Notes: generated by a model from the letters alone, not told the origin. A stretch of DNA of 6,950 nt from Chloroflexales bacterium (GCA_013336035.1 JAAXUL010000421.1:1-6950), one strand, 5' to 3'. Counted from the first letter of the stretch, positions 1-6,303 are shown. Made by a program: numbers and translations.

Positions 1-1
1 C

Positions 2-589
2 GCCGCCCTGAGCGCCACGGCGCCGGCGCCCACCAGCCTGCCCGCCCGCGAGGCCTCCGCCGCCGAGGGGCAGATCGCCTCGGCGCCGCCCGCCCCATCT
101 ATGGCCGCCCACGTCTCCACAGTCGAGCGCATCATCCTCCCCACGGTCAAGCTCGACTCGAAGGTGATCGAGGTGGGCTGGCAGATAGTCGAGCAGGGCG
201 GCCAGCAAGTGGCCGTATGGGATGTGGCCGAGTACGCCGTCGGGCAGCACAAGGGCTCGGCCAACCCCGGCGAGGGCGGCAACATTGTGCTCGCCGGCCA
301 CGTCGGCGGCTACGGCCACGTCTTCCGCGACATCTACTATGTGCACCCCGGCGAGCCGGTCATCCTCTACAGCGAGGGGCGCGAGTACCGCTATGTCGTG
401 AAGGAGCGCCTGATCGTAGACGAGGAGGGCGCCTCGCCCGAGCAGCGGGCCGCCAACGCCCTGCTGATCGCCCCGACCGACCACGAGATGGTGACCATGA
501 TCACCTGCTGGCCCCCCAAGGGCCCCAAGAAGTTCACCCAGCGCGTGCTCCTCAGGGCCGTGCCCGAGGGCGCGGAGGTGGCGCCCTAG
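2..589 (+). CDS. Sortase family protein, 5' end cut off by the window
   Basis: This is the C-terminal part of a sortase, an extracytoplasmic cysteine transpeptidase that attaches proteins to the cell surface or to each other. The frame is open from base 2, so the true start lies outside; the first in-frame ATG (101) is probably internal. The first 33 codons are rich in Ala, Pro and Ser, as in a linker between an N-terminal membrane anchor and the catalytic domain. The catalytic His lies in NIVLAGHVGGYGHVF (His codon 299-301), the Cys in MVTMITCWPP (codon 506-508, the TLxTC-type motif), and the catalytic Arg in the following QRVLLRA strand. All three members of the triad are therefore present. 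The lack of a visible sorting substrate nearby leaves its target open; the class (D/E-like) is a guess. It ends convergently with the glycosyltransferase gene on the other strand. Confidence 0.88.
   Translation, partial: AALSATAPAPTSLPAREASAAEGQIASAPPAPSMAAHVSTVERIILPTVKLDSKVIEVGWQIVEQGGQQVAVWDVAEYAVGQHKGSANPGEGGNIVLAGHVGGYGHVFRDIYYVHPGEPVILYSEGREYRYVVKERLIVDEEGASPEQRAANALLIAPTDHEMVTMITCWPPKGPKKFTQRVLLRAVPEGAEVAP
586..589. other. Convergent stop codons sharing CTAG
   Basis: The sortase stop TAG (587-589, plus strand) and the glycosyltransferase stop TAG (588-586, minus strand) occupy the same four-base palindrome CTAG. There is therefore no intergenic space and no separate terminator between these two genes; any terminator must lie inside a coding region. 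Confidence 0.95.
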
Positions 590-1812
590 CGAGCCCGGCG
601 GCCGCGGATGAGATTTCTGCCGGCGCGTCGGAAGCCGAGGAGGCCCTGGCGGCGGCCCGGCCCGGCGGGCGCCTGCTCGTCGACAAGCGCCAGCTGGCCC
701 ATAATCACCTGGGCGATCTGGGCCGAGCCGTTGCGGGGCACGGCGCCCTCGAGGTGGCGAACGGTCGCGGCGTAGCGCTTGGGGTCCTGCAGCTCGCGCA
801 CGGCGCCGAGGATGCGCTCGTTGGTCGGGCCGAAGAGGCCCAGCTCGTAGTTGAGCACGAAGTCGATATTCCCCTGCTCCTGCATGCCCACCGCCTCGGT
901 CACCGCCACTGGCTTGCGCATCACCAGGGCCTCCATCAGGGTGCCGGGCCCGGCCTTGGTGACCACCATATCGCTGGCGTCCATCAGGGCCTCCATATTG
1001 TTCACAAAGCCGTAGATGTGGCTGTGGGAGCCGCGCTTTCGGTTGAGCAGAGCGTCGTAGATCGCCCGGTTCTTGCCGGTGACCACCAGCAGCTGCTGAT
1101 CGGGGAAGGCGCGCTCGATCTCGACCACCAGCTCGCCCAGGCGGCCCGAGCCCACGCCGCCCGCCGTCAGCAGCACGGTGAAGCGGTCAGGGTCCAGGCC
1201 CAGAGCCTGGCGCGACTCGGCCTGGGTGGCCTTGTAGGCGACAAACTTTGGGTGGACGGGGAAGCCGGTGCGCTGCATCTGCGAGGGGCGCATGCCGCGC
1301 CGGTACATAGTCTGATAGGCCTCGTCGGTGGGCACCAGGGCCAGATCGACGCCCGGGTAGGTCCACGAGGCGTGGAGGCTGACGAGGTCGGTGACGCAGG
1401 TGATCACGCGGAAGGGCATACGGCGGGCCCGCCGTGCCCAGACCACCAGGCGGTGGACGAGGGGGTGGGTCGAGACGACAATGCGCGGGCGGCGCTGCTC
1501 GAGGGCCCGCACCAGGTTGCGGCGCGCCGTGAGGAAGACGAAGCGTGAGAGCACATCGACGGTGCGCGTCGTGTTGGTGAGCTGGAAGGTCAGGTCGTAG
1601 AGGCGCAGCCAGCGGGTCGAGAGCTTGTCGTAGTGGTCGGGGGCGCCGCGCACGCCGGGCAGGTCAGTGAGGCGCAGGATATCCTCGATTGACCACGAGA
1701 GCTCGCCGCCGCTGGCCTGGTCGAGGGCGGCGCTGATGGCGACCGCGGCGCTGCGGTGGCCGCCGCCCGTGTCCGAGATGGCGAAGAGGATGTCGACAGG
1801 CCTGGGTGTCAT
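586..1812 (-). CDS. MGDG synthase/MurG-like glycosyltransferase (second of tandem pair)
   Basis: A 408-residue GT28-type, GT-B fold glycosyltransferase of the monogalactosyl-diacylglycerol synthase / processive diacylglycerol glucosyltransferase group. These enzymes move a sugar from a UDP-sugar to a membrane lipid at the inner face of the membrane. The N-terminal acceptor domain starts with the glycine-rich loop DTGGGHRSAA (residues 14-23) and contains TDLVSLHASW (141-150) and GFPVHPKF (183-190). The C-terminal donor domain has a TAGGVGSG loop (216-223), the nucleotide-sugar segment KAGPGTLMEAL (286-296) and GMQEQGN (309-315). No signal peptide is seen. The last 25 residues are strongly basic (GRRQG, GFRRAGRN, RGRRAR), which could hold the protein to anionic lipid. 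An AGGAAGGG Shine-Dalgarno lies 8 bases before the ATG. It begins 36 bases after the upstream paralogue, so the two are likely one transcript. The exact sugar and lipid cannot be read from the sequence. Confidence 0.88.
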   Translation of the reverse strand: MTPRPVDILFAISDTGGGHRSAAVAISAALDQASGGELSWSIEDILRLTDLPGVRGAPDHYDKLSTRWLRLYDLTFQLTNTTRTVDVLSRFVFLTARRNLVRALEQRRPRIVVSTHPLVHRLVVWARRARRMPFRVITCVTDLVSLHASWTYPGVDLALVPTDEAYQTMYRRGMRPSQMQRTGFPVHPKFVAYKATQAESRQALGLDPDRFTVLLTAGGVGSGRLGELVVEIERAFPDQQLLVVTGKNRAIYDALLNRKRGSHSHIYGFVNNMEALMDASDMVVTKAGPGTLMEALVMRKPVAVTEAVGMQEQGNIDFVLNYELGLFGPTNERILGAVRELQDPKRYAATVRHLEGAVPRNGSAQIAQVIMGQLALVDEQAPAGPGRRQGLLGFRRAGRNLIRGRRAR

Positions 1813-1848
1813 AGACAGAGCCCTTCCTGTAATAGCGTGCGGCGCCGG

Positions 1849-2988
1849 TCAGCGGTGGCGCCGGCTATTATAGTCGCTGATCACCTGCTCGGCGATCTCG
1901 ACGGCGGCGCGCGGTCGGGCGACGGCGCGCGCGCAGGCGCGCATGTCGGCGAGCAGCTGGGGGTGGTTGAGCAGGCGCGACGCCGTAGCGGGGACGGACT
2001 CGCACATGCGCAGCTGCACGCCCGAGCCGCTCGCGACAACAAAGTCGGCGTTCCACTCCTCCTGCCCCGGGATGGGGTCGATCACGATCAGGGGCACGCC
2101 CCGGGCCTGCACCTCGCTGACGATCAGGCCGCCGGCCTTGGTGACCACCAGGTCGCTGGCGGCGATCAGGTCATCGACATAGTCGATATGGCCGTGGACC
2201 CGCAGGCGCAGGCGCGGGGTGGACTGGAGGTCAGACAGGTTCTCGATCAGGGTGGGGTTGCGGCCGGCCACCACCACGAGGGTGGCCTCGATCTGGCTGC
2301 GCAGCATACCCTGGATGATCAGGCGGATGTGCTCGTTGTCTACGCCGCCGCCGAAGAGCGTGATGATGCGGCCCTCAGAGGGCAGGCTAAGACGGGCCCG
2401 CGAATCGATGCAGTCCTTCGGCTCGGCGATCGTCGGGTCGATGGGGATGCCGCTGACGATGATCTGGGCCGCGGTGACGCCCCGGGCGATCAGCTGGTCG
2501 CGGGTCTGCTCATCGCCGACAAAGTAGCCGTCGATCTCGGTGTAGGTCCAGAAGGTGTGGGCGGCGTGGTCGGTGACCACACAGTAGATCGGCTCGGTGA
2601 TCTGGGCGTTGCGCCGGTAGCGGACGAGCAGCTCCATGGGCAGGAAATGGGTGCAGATGATCACCTCGGGCGCGAACGAGCGCAGCAGATCCTTCAGGCC
2701 GGTGGTGCCGATGCTCTCGACGAGCTTGCGGATGTTATTGGTGAACTCGGCCAGGTTCGGGTCAGAGTTGGTCTGGGTGTAGAAGTAGCCCCAGACCAGG
2801 GGCGCCCGGTCGGTCAGCTCGAGGTAGGAGCGGGCGTAGGCGACGCGGAAGAGGCGTGCCGTGTGGTCGAGCACATCCTCGACACGCACCTCGCCGGGCT
2901 GGCGCCTGATGAAGGCTTTGGCGAGGGCCTCGGCGGCCCGCTTATGTCCGGTGCCCACGGAGGCGTGGAGCAGCAATACTCGCGGCAT
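1849..2988 (-). CDS. MGDG synthase/MurG-like glycosyltransferase (first of tandem pair)
   Basis: A 379-residue paralogue of the following gene, with the same two-domain plan. The N-terminal domain (MGDG_synth type) starts with SVGTGHKRAAEAL (residues 10-22) and contains THFLP (113-117), TDHAAHTFW (139-147, the family's TDxxxHxxW motif) and SGIPIDP (179-185). The C-terminal GT28 domain has LFGGG (211-215), HGHIDYVDDLIAASD (265-279), TKAGGLIVSE (283-292) and PIPGQEEWNADF (305-316). These last motifs match processive diacylglycerol glucosyl/galactosyltransferases well, better than those of its neighbour. Likely job: synthesis of glycolipids such as MGDG or DGDG, which in phototrophic Chloroflexia are membrane and chlorosome lipids; this last link is inference. 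The start ATG is preceded by AGGAG with a 6-base gap, and homology to the family begins at once after the start. It is the promoter-proximal gene of the pair. Confidence 0.9.
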   Translation of the reverse strand: MPRVLLLHASVGTGHKRAAEALAKAFIRRQPGEVRVEDVLDHTARLFRVAYARSYLELTDRAPLVWGYFYTQTNSDPNLAEFTNNIRKLVESIGTTGLKDLLRSFAPEVIICTHFLPMELLVRYRRNAQITEPIYCVVTDHAAHTFWTYTEIDGYFVGDEQTRDQLIARGVTAAQIIVSGIPIDPTIAEPKDCIDSRARLSLPSEGRIITLFGGGVDNEHIRLIIQGMLRSQIEATLVVVAGRNPTLIENLSDLQSTPRLRLRVHGHIDYVDDLIAASDLVVTKAGGLIVSEVQARGVPLIVIDPIPGQEEWNADFVVASGSGVQLRMCESVPATASRLLNHPQLLADMRACARAVARPRAAVEIAEQVISDYNSRRHR

Positions 2989-3042
2989 GGTCGCTCCTGG
3001 ACGAGGTGGAGGGGTACGGCCGACCCGCGGCCCGTTGGGACC

Positions 3043-3051
3043 ATCGTACCA
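3043..3051 (-). promoter_or_regulatory. Candidate extended -10 promoter for the glycosyltransferase pair
   Basis: Read on the minus strand this is TGGTACGAT, an extended -10 element (TGn followed by TACGAT, four of six matches to TATAAT). No good -35 is seen 16-18 bases upstream, which an extended -10 can tolerate. It would start a transcript near 3036, giving a leader of about 47 bases before the ATG at 2988. It lies back to back with the pyr promoter, only 24 bases from its -35. Confidence 0.4.
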
Positions 3052-3075
3052 TGATTCTCATGATCGGCGGATGCG

Positions 3076-3104
3076 TTGACGCGCCGCGGCGCCCGTGCTA
3101 CAAT
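3076..3104 (+). promoter_or_regulatory. pyr operon promoter (sigma70 type)
   Basis: TTGACG (3076-3081) and TACAAT (3099-3104) are separated by exactly 17 bases, each with five of six consensus matches. The predicted transcription start is near 3111, so the leader before pyrR would be about 163 nucleotides and its first bases would form the lower stem of the PyrR hairpin. Confidence 0.8.
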
Positions 3105-3111
3105 TGCCCCG

Positions 3112-3142
3112 CCTTTAATGCAGCCCTGTGAGGCTGTGAAGG
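3112..3142 (+). promoter_or_regulatory. PyrR-binding RNA hairpin
   Basis: The RNA folds as a lower stem CCUUUA (3112-3117) with UGAAGG (3137-3142, one G-U pair), a three-base bulge on the 5' side only (3118-3120), an upper stem CAGCC (3121-3125) with GGCUG (3132-3136), and a hexaloop CUGUGA (3126-3131). The hexaloop fits the CNGNGA loop, and the GAGGCU...GAAGG segment fits the conserved PyrR-binding sequence known from Bacillus pyr leaders, including the asymmetric bulge. PyrR bound to UMP/UTP is expected to hold this hairpin closed. The AAGG of its 3' arm is also the first part of the leader ORF's Shine-Dalgarno. Confidence 0.82.
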
Positions 3143-3151
3143 AGCCCCAAG

Positions 3152-3214
3152 ATGCAGGCACTCCGCGCCATCACGGCGCGCCCGACCACCCGTAGCACCC
3201 TCTCCAGGGGGTGA
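3152..3214 (+). CDS. Candidate 20-codon pyr leader peptide
   Basis: ATG at 3152 is preceded by a perfect AAGGAG (3139-3144) with 7 bases between, a better ribosome site than that of pyrR itself. The ORF codes for 20 residues, beginning MQALRAITARP and ending STLSRG, with TGA at 3212-3214. It is basic (four Arg) and Thr-rich, with no run of a single codon that would suggest stalling. It covers the whole 5' arm and loop of the terminator and stops inside the 3' arm. The Shine-Dalgarno is partly base-paired in the PyrR hairpin. Whether it is translated is inference; the arrangement suggests it regulates by ribosome passage and that the peptide itself need not function. Confidence 0.5.
   Translation: MQALRAITARPTTRSTLSRG
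3164..3180 (+). repeat. GC-rich hairpin within the pyr leader
   Basis: CGCGCC (3164-3169) and GGCGCG (3175-3180) form a perfect 6-bp stem with a 5-base loop. It sits between the PyrR hairpin and the terminator. It has no T-run, so it is not a terminator itself; it could pause RNA polymerase or slow ribosomes, but no role is shown. Confidence 0.5.
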
Positions 3215-3225
3215 CGGGTGTTTTT
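3187..3225 (+). terminator. Intrinsic terminator (attenuator) of the pyr leader
   Basis: CACCCGT (3187-3193) pairs with ACGGGTG (3214-3220), and CACCC (3196-3200) with GGGTG (3209-3213), leaving a two-base AG bulge and an 8-base loop; TTTTT (3221-3225) follows directly. It stands 48 bases before pyrR and downstream of the PyrR site, so it is best read as the attenuator of the operon. No strong competing antiterminator that overlaps the PyrR hairpin is seen. Confidence 0.85.
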
Positions 3226-3243
3226 ATTGCGCGGCGCGTCTTG

Positions 3244-3261
3244 CGTCCTTCGTCCTTCGTC
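3244..3261 (+). repeat. Short pyrimidine-rich heptamer repeat
   Basis: CGTCCTT occurs twice in tandem (3244-3250, 3251-3257) followed by a partial CGTC. It fills the space between the attenuator and the pyrR ribosome site and leaves that stretch unstructured. Too short to assign a role. Confidence 0.55.
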
Positions 3262-3273
3262 GTGTAGGAGCCT

Positions 3274-3819
3274 ATGACAGAACAGAAGCAGATCCTCACC
3301 GCCGACGATATCAGGCGGGCCCTAGTGCGCATTGCCCACGAGATCGACGAGCGCAACGGCGGCCTGGGCGATGTGATCCTGGTCGGCATCCGCAAGCGGG
3401 GCGTGCCGCTCGCCGAGCGCATCGCCACCGCGATCGCCGACTTCGAGGGCGTCCAGGTGCCGGTCGGCCAGCTCGACATCACCCTCTACCGCGACGACCT
3501 GCGGCTGCGCGGCCCCGCCCCCCTGGTGCGCAAGACCGAGATCCAGCACGACCTGACCGGCAAGGTCGTGGTCCTGGTCGATGATGTGCTCTACACCGGC
3601 CGCACGGTGCGGGCCGCCCTCGACGCCATCGCCGACCTGGGCCGCCCGGACCGCATCCAGCTCGCCGTGCTGGTCGACCGCGGCCACCGCGAGCTGCCCA
3701 TCCGCGCCGACTTCGTGGGCAAGAATGTGCCCACGGCCCGCGCCGAGCGGGTCGAGGTGCACCTGCGCGAGAGCGACGGCGCAGACGAAGTGCTGATCTC
3801 GCGCCCGGCACAGGCATAA
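3274..3819 (+). CDS. pyrR: PyrR: pyr operon RNA-binding regulator / uracil phosphoribosyltransferase
   Basis: A 181-residue protein of usual PyrR length. PyrR binds the leader RNA of pyr genes in response to UMP/UTP and often also converts uracil and PRPP to UMP. The whole protein is one type I phosphoribosyltransferase fold: ADDIRRALVRIAHEIDERN (10-28), VGIRKRGVPLAERI (37-50), DITLYRDDL (68-76), the PRPP loop VVLVDDVLYTGRT (99-111) and the family's C-terminal LVDRGHRELPIRADFVGKNVPT stretch (133-154, in parts). The start ATG has TAGGAG (3265-3270) only three bases upstream, a short gap that may make translation weak; no nearby alternative start fits the family better. It lies first in the operon behind its own PyrR hairpin and attenuator, so it should regulate itself along with pyrB and pyrC. 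Confidence 0.96.
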   Translation: MTEQKQILTADDIRRALVRIAHEIDERNGGLGDVILVGIRKRGVPLAERIATAIADFEGVQVPVGQLDITLYRDDLRLRGPAPLVRKTEIQHDLTGKVVVLVDDVLYTGRTVRAALDAIADLGRPDRIQLAVLVDRGHRELPIRADFVGKNVPTARAERVEVHLRESDGADEVLISRPAQA

Positions 3820-3831
3820 GGAATACAGCAT

Positions 3832-4767
3832 ATGGCCACAGACCAGGCGCCCAGGCGCCACGCGATCGACCTCGACGACTTCTCGGCCGAGGAGCTCGAG
3901 GAGATCCTGGAGACCACCGAGAGCATGAAGGAGGTGCTCTCGCGCGAGATTAAGCAGGTGCCGGCCCTGCGCGGGCGCACCGTGGTGAATATGTTCTACG
4001 AGGAGAGCACCCGCACCCGCATCAGCTTCGAGCTGGCGGCCAAGGCGCTCTCGGCCAATGTGGTGGCCTTCAGCGCCCGCGGCAGCAGCGTCGAGAAGGG
4101 CGAGTCGCTGATCGACACCGTGCGCACCTTGCAGGCGCTTGGCGCCGATGTCGTGGTGATCCGCCACGGCCAGTCGGGCGCGCCCTACCTGGTGGCCCGC
4201 CACTTCCGCGGCTCGGTGATCAACGCCGGCGATGGCCGCCACGCCCACCCCACCCAGGCCTTGCTCGACCTGTTCACGATACGCGAGAGGCTCGGCCAGA
4301 TCCGCGGCCGCAAGGTGGTGATCGTGGGCGATATTGTCCACAGCCGGGTGGCCCGCTCGAACCTCTGGGGCCTGACCAGGCTGGGGGCCAGCGTCACGCT
4401 CTGCGCGCCGCCGACCCTGCTGGGCCCCGCGGCCTACTGGACGGGCACCTGGCCCGAGGTGACGATCAGCCACCGCTTCGACGAGGCCATCGAGGGCGCC
4501 GATGTGGTCATGGCCCTGCGCATCCAGAAAGAGCGCATGCAGTCCGGCCTGCTGCCCTCGCTGCGCGAGTACAGCCGGGCCTACGCCCTCACCCCCGAGC
4601 GCCTCGAGCGCCTGGGCGAGCACACTCTGATCATGCACCCCGGCCCGATGAACGAGGGCGTCGAGATCTGGCCCGAGGCCGCCACCGCCCCCAACGCCGT
4701 GATCGAAGCGCAGGTGACCAATGGCGTGGCCGTGCGCATGGCCCTGCTGTACCGGCTGGCCGGCTAA
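3832..4767 (+). CDS. pyrB: Aspartate carbamoyltransferase, catalytic subunit
   Basis: Joins carbamoyl phosphate and L-aspartate to N-carbamoyl-aspartate, the committed step of pyrimidine synthesis, in the cytoplasm. At 311 residues it has normal length for a catalytic chain. Carbamoyl-phosphate residues are in FYEESTRTR (55-63), the mobile-loop SSVEKGES (85-92, with the catalytic-site Lys 89), and GDGRHAHPTQALLD (133-146). The aspartate-binding part shows HSRVARSN (170-177), MALRIQKER (227-235) and HPGPMNEGVEI (269-279). All key residues are in place, so it should be active. No pyrI regulatory chain follows. AAGGA overlapping the pyrR stop, 9 bases before ATG, indicates coupled translation; the gap to pyrR is 12 bases. 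Confidence 0.96.
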   Translation: MATDQAPRRHAIDLDDFSAEELEEILETTESMKEVLSREIKQVPALRGRTVVNMFYEESTRTRISFELAAKALSANVVAFSARGSSVEKGESLIDTVRTLQALGADVVVIRHGQSGAPYLVARHFRGSVINAGDGRHAHPTQALLDLFTIRERLGQIRGRKVVIVGDIVHSRVARSNLWGLTRLGASVTLCAPPTLLGPAAYWTGTWPEVTISHRFDEAIEGADVVMALRIQKERMQSGLLPSLREYSRAYALTPERLERLGEHTLIMHPGPMNEGVEIWPEAATAPNAVIEAQVTNGVAVRMALLYRLAG

Positions 4768-4782
4768 ACAAGGATTCATTGT

Positions 4783-6258
4783 ATGCGCTATCTGATCAAG
4801 AATGGTTCGATCATCGATCCGGCCCGCCGTGTCGCCACCGTGGGCGATGTGCTGGTGGCCGATGGGCTGGTCCAGCAGGTGGTCGACCTGGCCGACCTTC
4901 ACGCTGAGCACGAGCCTGTGGACGATGATGTGGAGGTGATCAACGCCCGTGGCTCGGTGGTGGCGCCCGGCTTCACCGACCTGCACGTCCACCTGCGCGA
5001 GCCCGGCGAGGAGCATAAGGAGACGGTCGTGAGCGGGACCATGGCCGCCGCCACCGGCGGCTTCACCACGGTCTGCGCCATGCCCACGACATACCCGGTC
5101 GCCGATACGGCGGCGGTGGTGCGCCACGTCCAGCAGATCGCCCAGCGCGAGGGCCATGTGCGCGTCGAGGTGATCGGGGCCCTCACCCAGGGCCGCGAGG
5201 GCAAGGCGCTGGCCGACCTGATCGAGCTGGCCGAGTCGGGCTGCATCGCCTTTAGCGACGGGGGCCGCCCCGTGGCCGACGCGGGGCTGATGCGCAACGC
5301 CCTGGCCTATGCGGCCGCCCTGGGGCTGCCCGTGATGACCCACTGCGAGGACCCGCGCCTGAGCGCCGGCTGGGCTATGCACGAGGGCGTCGTCAGCACG
5401 CGCCTGGGGCTGCCTGGCTCCCCCGCCGCCGCCGAGGAGTCGCTCATCGCCCGTGATATTGCCCTGGCCGAGGTGACCGGCGCCCACCTGCATATCAGCC
5501 ACGTCAGCACCGCCGGCGGCGTGGCGCTGATCCGCGCCGCAAAGGCCAGGGGCGCCCGCCTCACCGCCGAGGTGACGCCCCACCACCTGACCCTGACCGA
5601 CCGCTGGGTTATGGGCGATATGGCCCCCCGCGAGCAGGTGAGCGCCTCGAAGCCCCGTAAGGGGGGCCGCAACCCCCACCCTGAGCTGGCGATGCCCTCG
5701 TGGCTCGACCCGACCCTGCTGCCCCCGTACGACCCCAGCACGCGCGTGCGCCCGCCCCTGCGCACCCAGGACGACGTCGACGCGCTGGTCGAAGGTCTGC
5801 GCGATGGCACGCTCGACGCGATTGCCACTGGCCACGCCCCCCAGTCGCGCGTCGATAAAGAGTGTGAGTACGGCCTCGCCGCCCCTGGCATTAGCGGCCT
5901 CGAGACTGCCCTGGCCCTGGTGCTGACCCTGGTGCATCGCGGCGAGATGGACCTGGTGAATCTGGTGGCTAAGCTCACCGAGGGCCCCGCGCAGGTGCTC
6001 GGACGCTCGCCGGCCACCCTGCGCCCCGGCTCGCGGGCCGATATCGTGATCTTCGACCCCGATGCCTACTGGACGGTGGACGCGGCCAGCTTCGCCTCGC
6101 GCGGGCGCAATACCCCCCTCCAGGGTCAGCGCCTGCGGGGCCAGGTTATGCTGACTATGTCCGGCGGCCAGATCGTCTTCCGCCGCGGCAGCTTCGGGCG
6201 CAGCCCCCATAGCCAGCCGGCGCCCTCGCGGCTCGAGGGGATCCTTGGGTCCGAGTGA
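4783..6258 (+). CDS. pyrC: Dihydroorotase family protein (PyrC type I) with altered active site
   Basis: A 491-residue amidohydrolase, longer than the usual 425-430. The family closes N-carbamoyl-aspartate to dihydroorotate. Present: TDLHVHLREPG (65-75, metal His 68 and 70, substrate Arg 72), THCED (His 187), SHVST (His 240), TPHHLTLTD and the C-terminal RNTPLQGQRLRG. Changed from consensus: MPNT to MPTT (residue 102), FSDDG to FSDGG (160), the N of NPPLR to R (323), and ATDHAPH to ATGHAPQ (350 and 354), where the Asp is the usual metal-binding catalytic base. About 35 extra, Pro/Lys/Arg-rich residues lie near 276-315, and about 20 follow the last strand. It starts 15 bases after pyrB with AAGGA 8 bases before ATG. 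Membership of the family and the operon is sure; dihydroorotase activity is doubtful, and a structural partner role for PyrB (as PyrC' in Pseudomonas) is possible. Confidence 0.9.
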   Translation: MRYLIKNGSIIDPARRVATVGDVLVADGLVQQVVDLADLHAEHEPVDDDVEVINARGSVVAPGFTDLHVHLREPGEEHKETVVSGTMAAATGGFTTVCAMPTTYPVADTAAVVRHVQQIAQREGHVRVEVIGALTQGREGKALADLIELAESGCIAFSDGGRPVADAGLMRNALAYAAALGLPVMTHCEDPRLSAGWAMHEGVVSTRLGLPGSPAAAEESLIARDIALAEVTGAHLHISHVSTAGGVALIRAAKARGARLTAEVTPHHLTLTDRWVMGDMAPREQVSASKPRKGGRNPHPELAMPSWLDPTLLPPYDPSTRVRPPLRTQDDVDALVEGLRDGTLDAIATGHAPQSRVDKECEYGLAAPGISGLETALALVLTLVHRGEMDLVNLVAKLTEGPAQVLGRSPATLRPGSRADIVIFDPDAYWTVDAASFASRGRNTPLQGQRLRGQVMLTMSGGQIVFRRGSFGRSPHSQPAPSRLEGILGSE

Positions 6259-6275
6259 GGCGCGGGGCGTGAGTG

Positions 6276-6303
6276 TGAGGTGTGAGGCTTAGCTCACACC
6301 TCA
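6276..6303 (+). terminator. Inverted repeat, likely end of pyr operon
   Basis: TGAGGTGTGAG (6276-6286) and CTCACACCTCA (6293-6303) form a perfect 11-bp stem with a 6-base loop, 17 bases after the pyrC stop. No T-run follows (TAACGATTTGC), so it is a weak or non-canonical terminator, or an RNA 3'-end stabiliser. Confidence 0.6.

Noticed and set aside
217..1548. A 443-codon plus-strand frame across the sortase end and the glycosyltransferase
   Set aside because: Overlaps two genes with clear motifs in other frames; its protein is Arg/Ala/His-rich with no family features.
1756..3054. A 432-codon plus-strand frame opposite the first glycosyltransferase
   Set aside because: Antisense shadow; Asp/Ala/Gly/His-rich with no recognisable domain.
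3118..3195. Alternative 25-codon leader ORF starting at ATG 3118
   Set aside because: No Shine-Dalgarno, and the start lies about 7 bases from the predicted transcription start, inside the bulge of the PyrR hairpin. The ORF at 3152 has a full AAGGAG and is much more credible.
3159..3213. Possible antiterminator: CACTCC (3159-3164) pairing with GGGGTG (3208-3213)
   Set aside because: Six pairs with one G-U cannot compete well with the 12-bp terminator, and it does not overlap the PyrR hairpin, so PyrR binding could not switch it.
3244..3261. The CGTCCTT tandem as the start of a CRISPR or longer repeat array
   Set aside because: Only two and a half copies of seven bases, with no spacers.
3322..6210. 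A 962-codon open frame on the minus strand across pyrR, pyrB and pyrC
   Set aside because: Antisense shadow of three well-recognised genes in GC-rich DNA; the translation is His/Gly/Ala/Val/Asp-rich low-complexity sequence with no domain.
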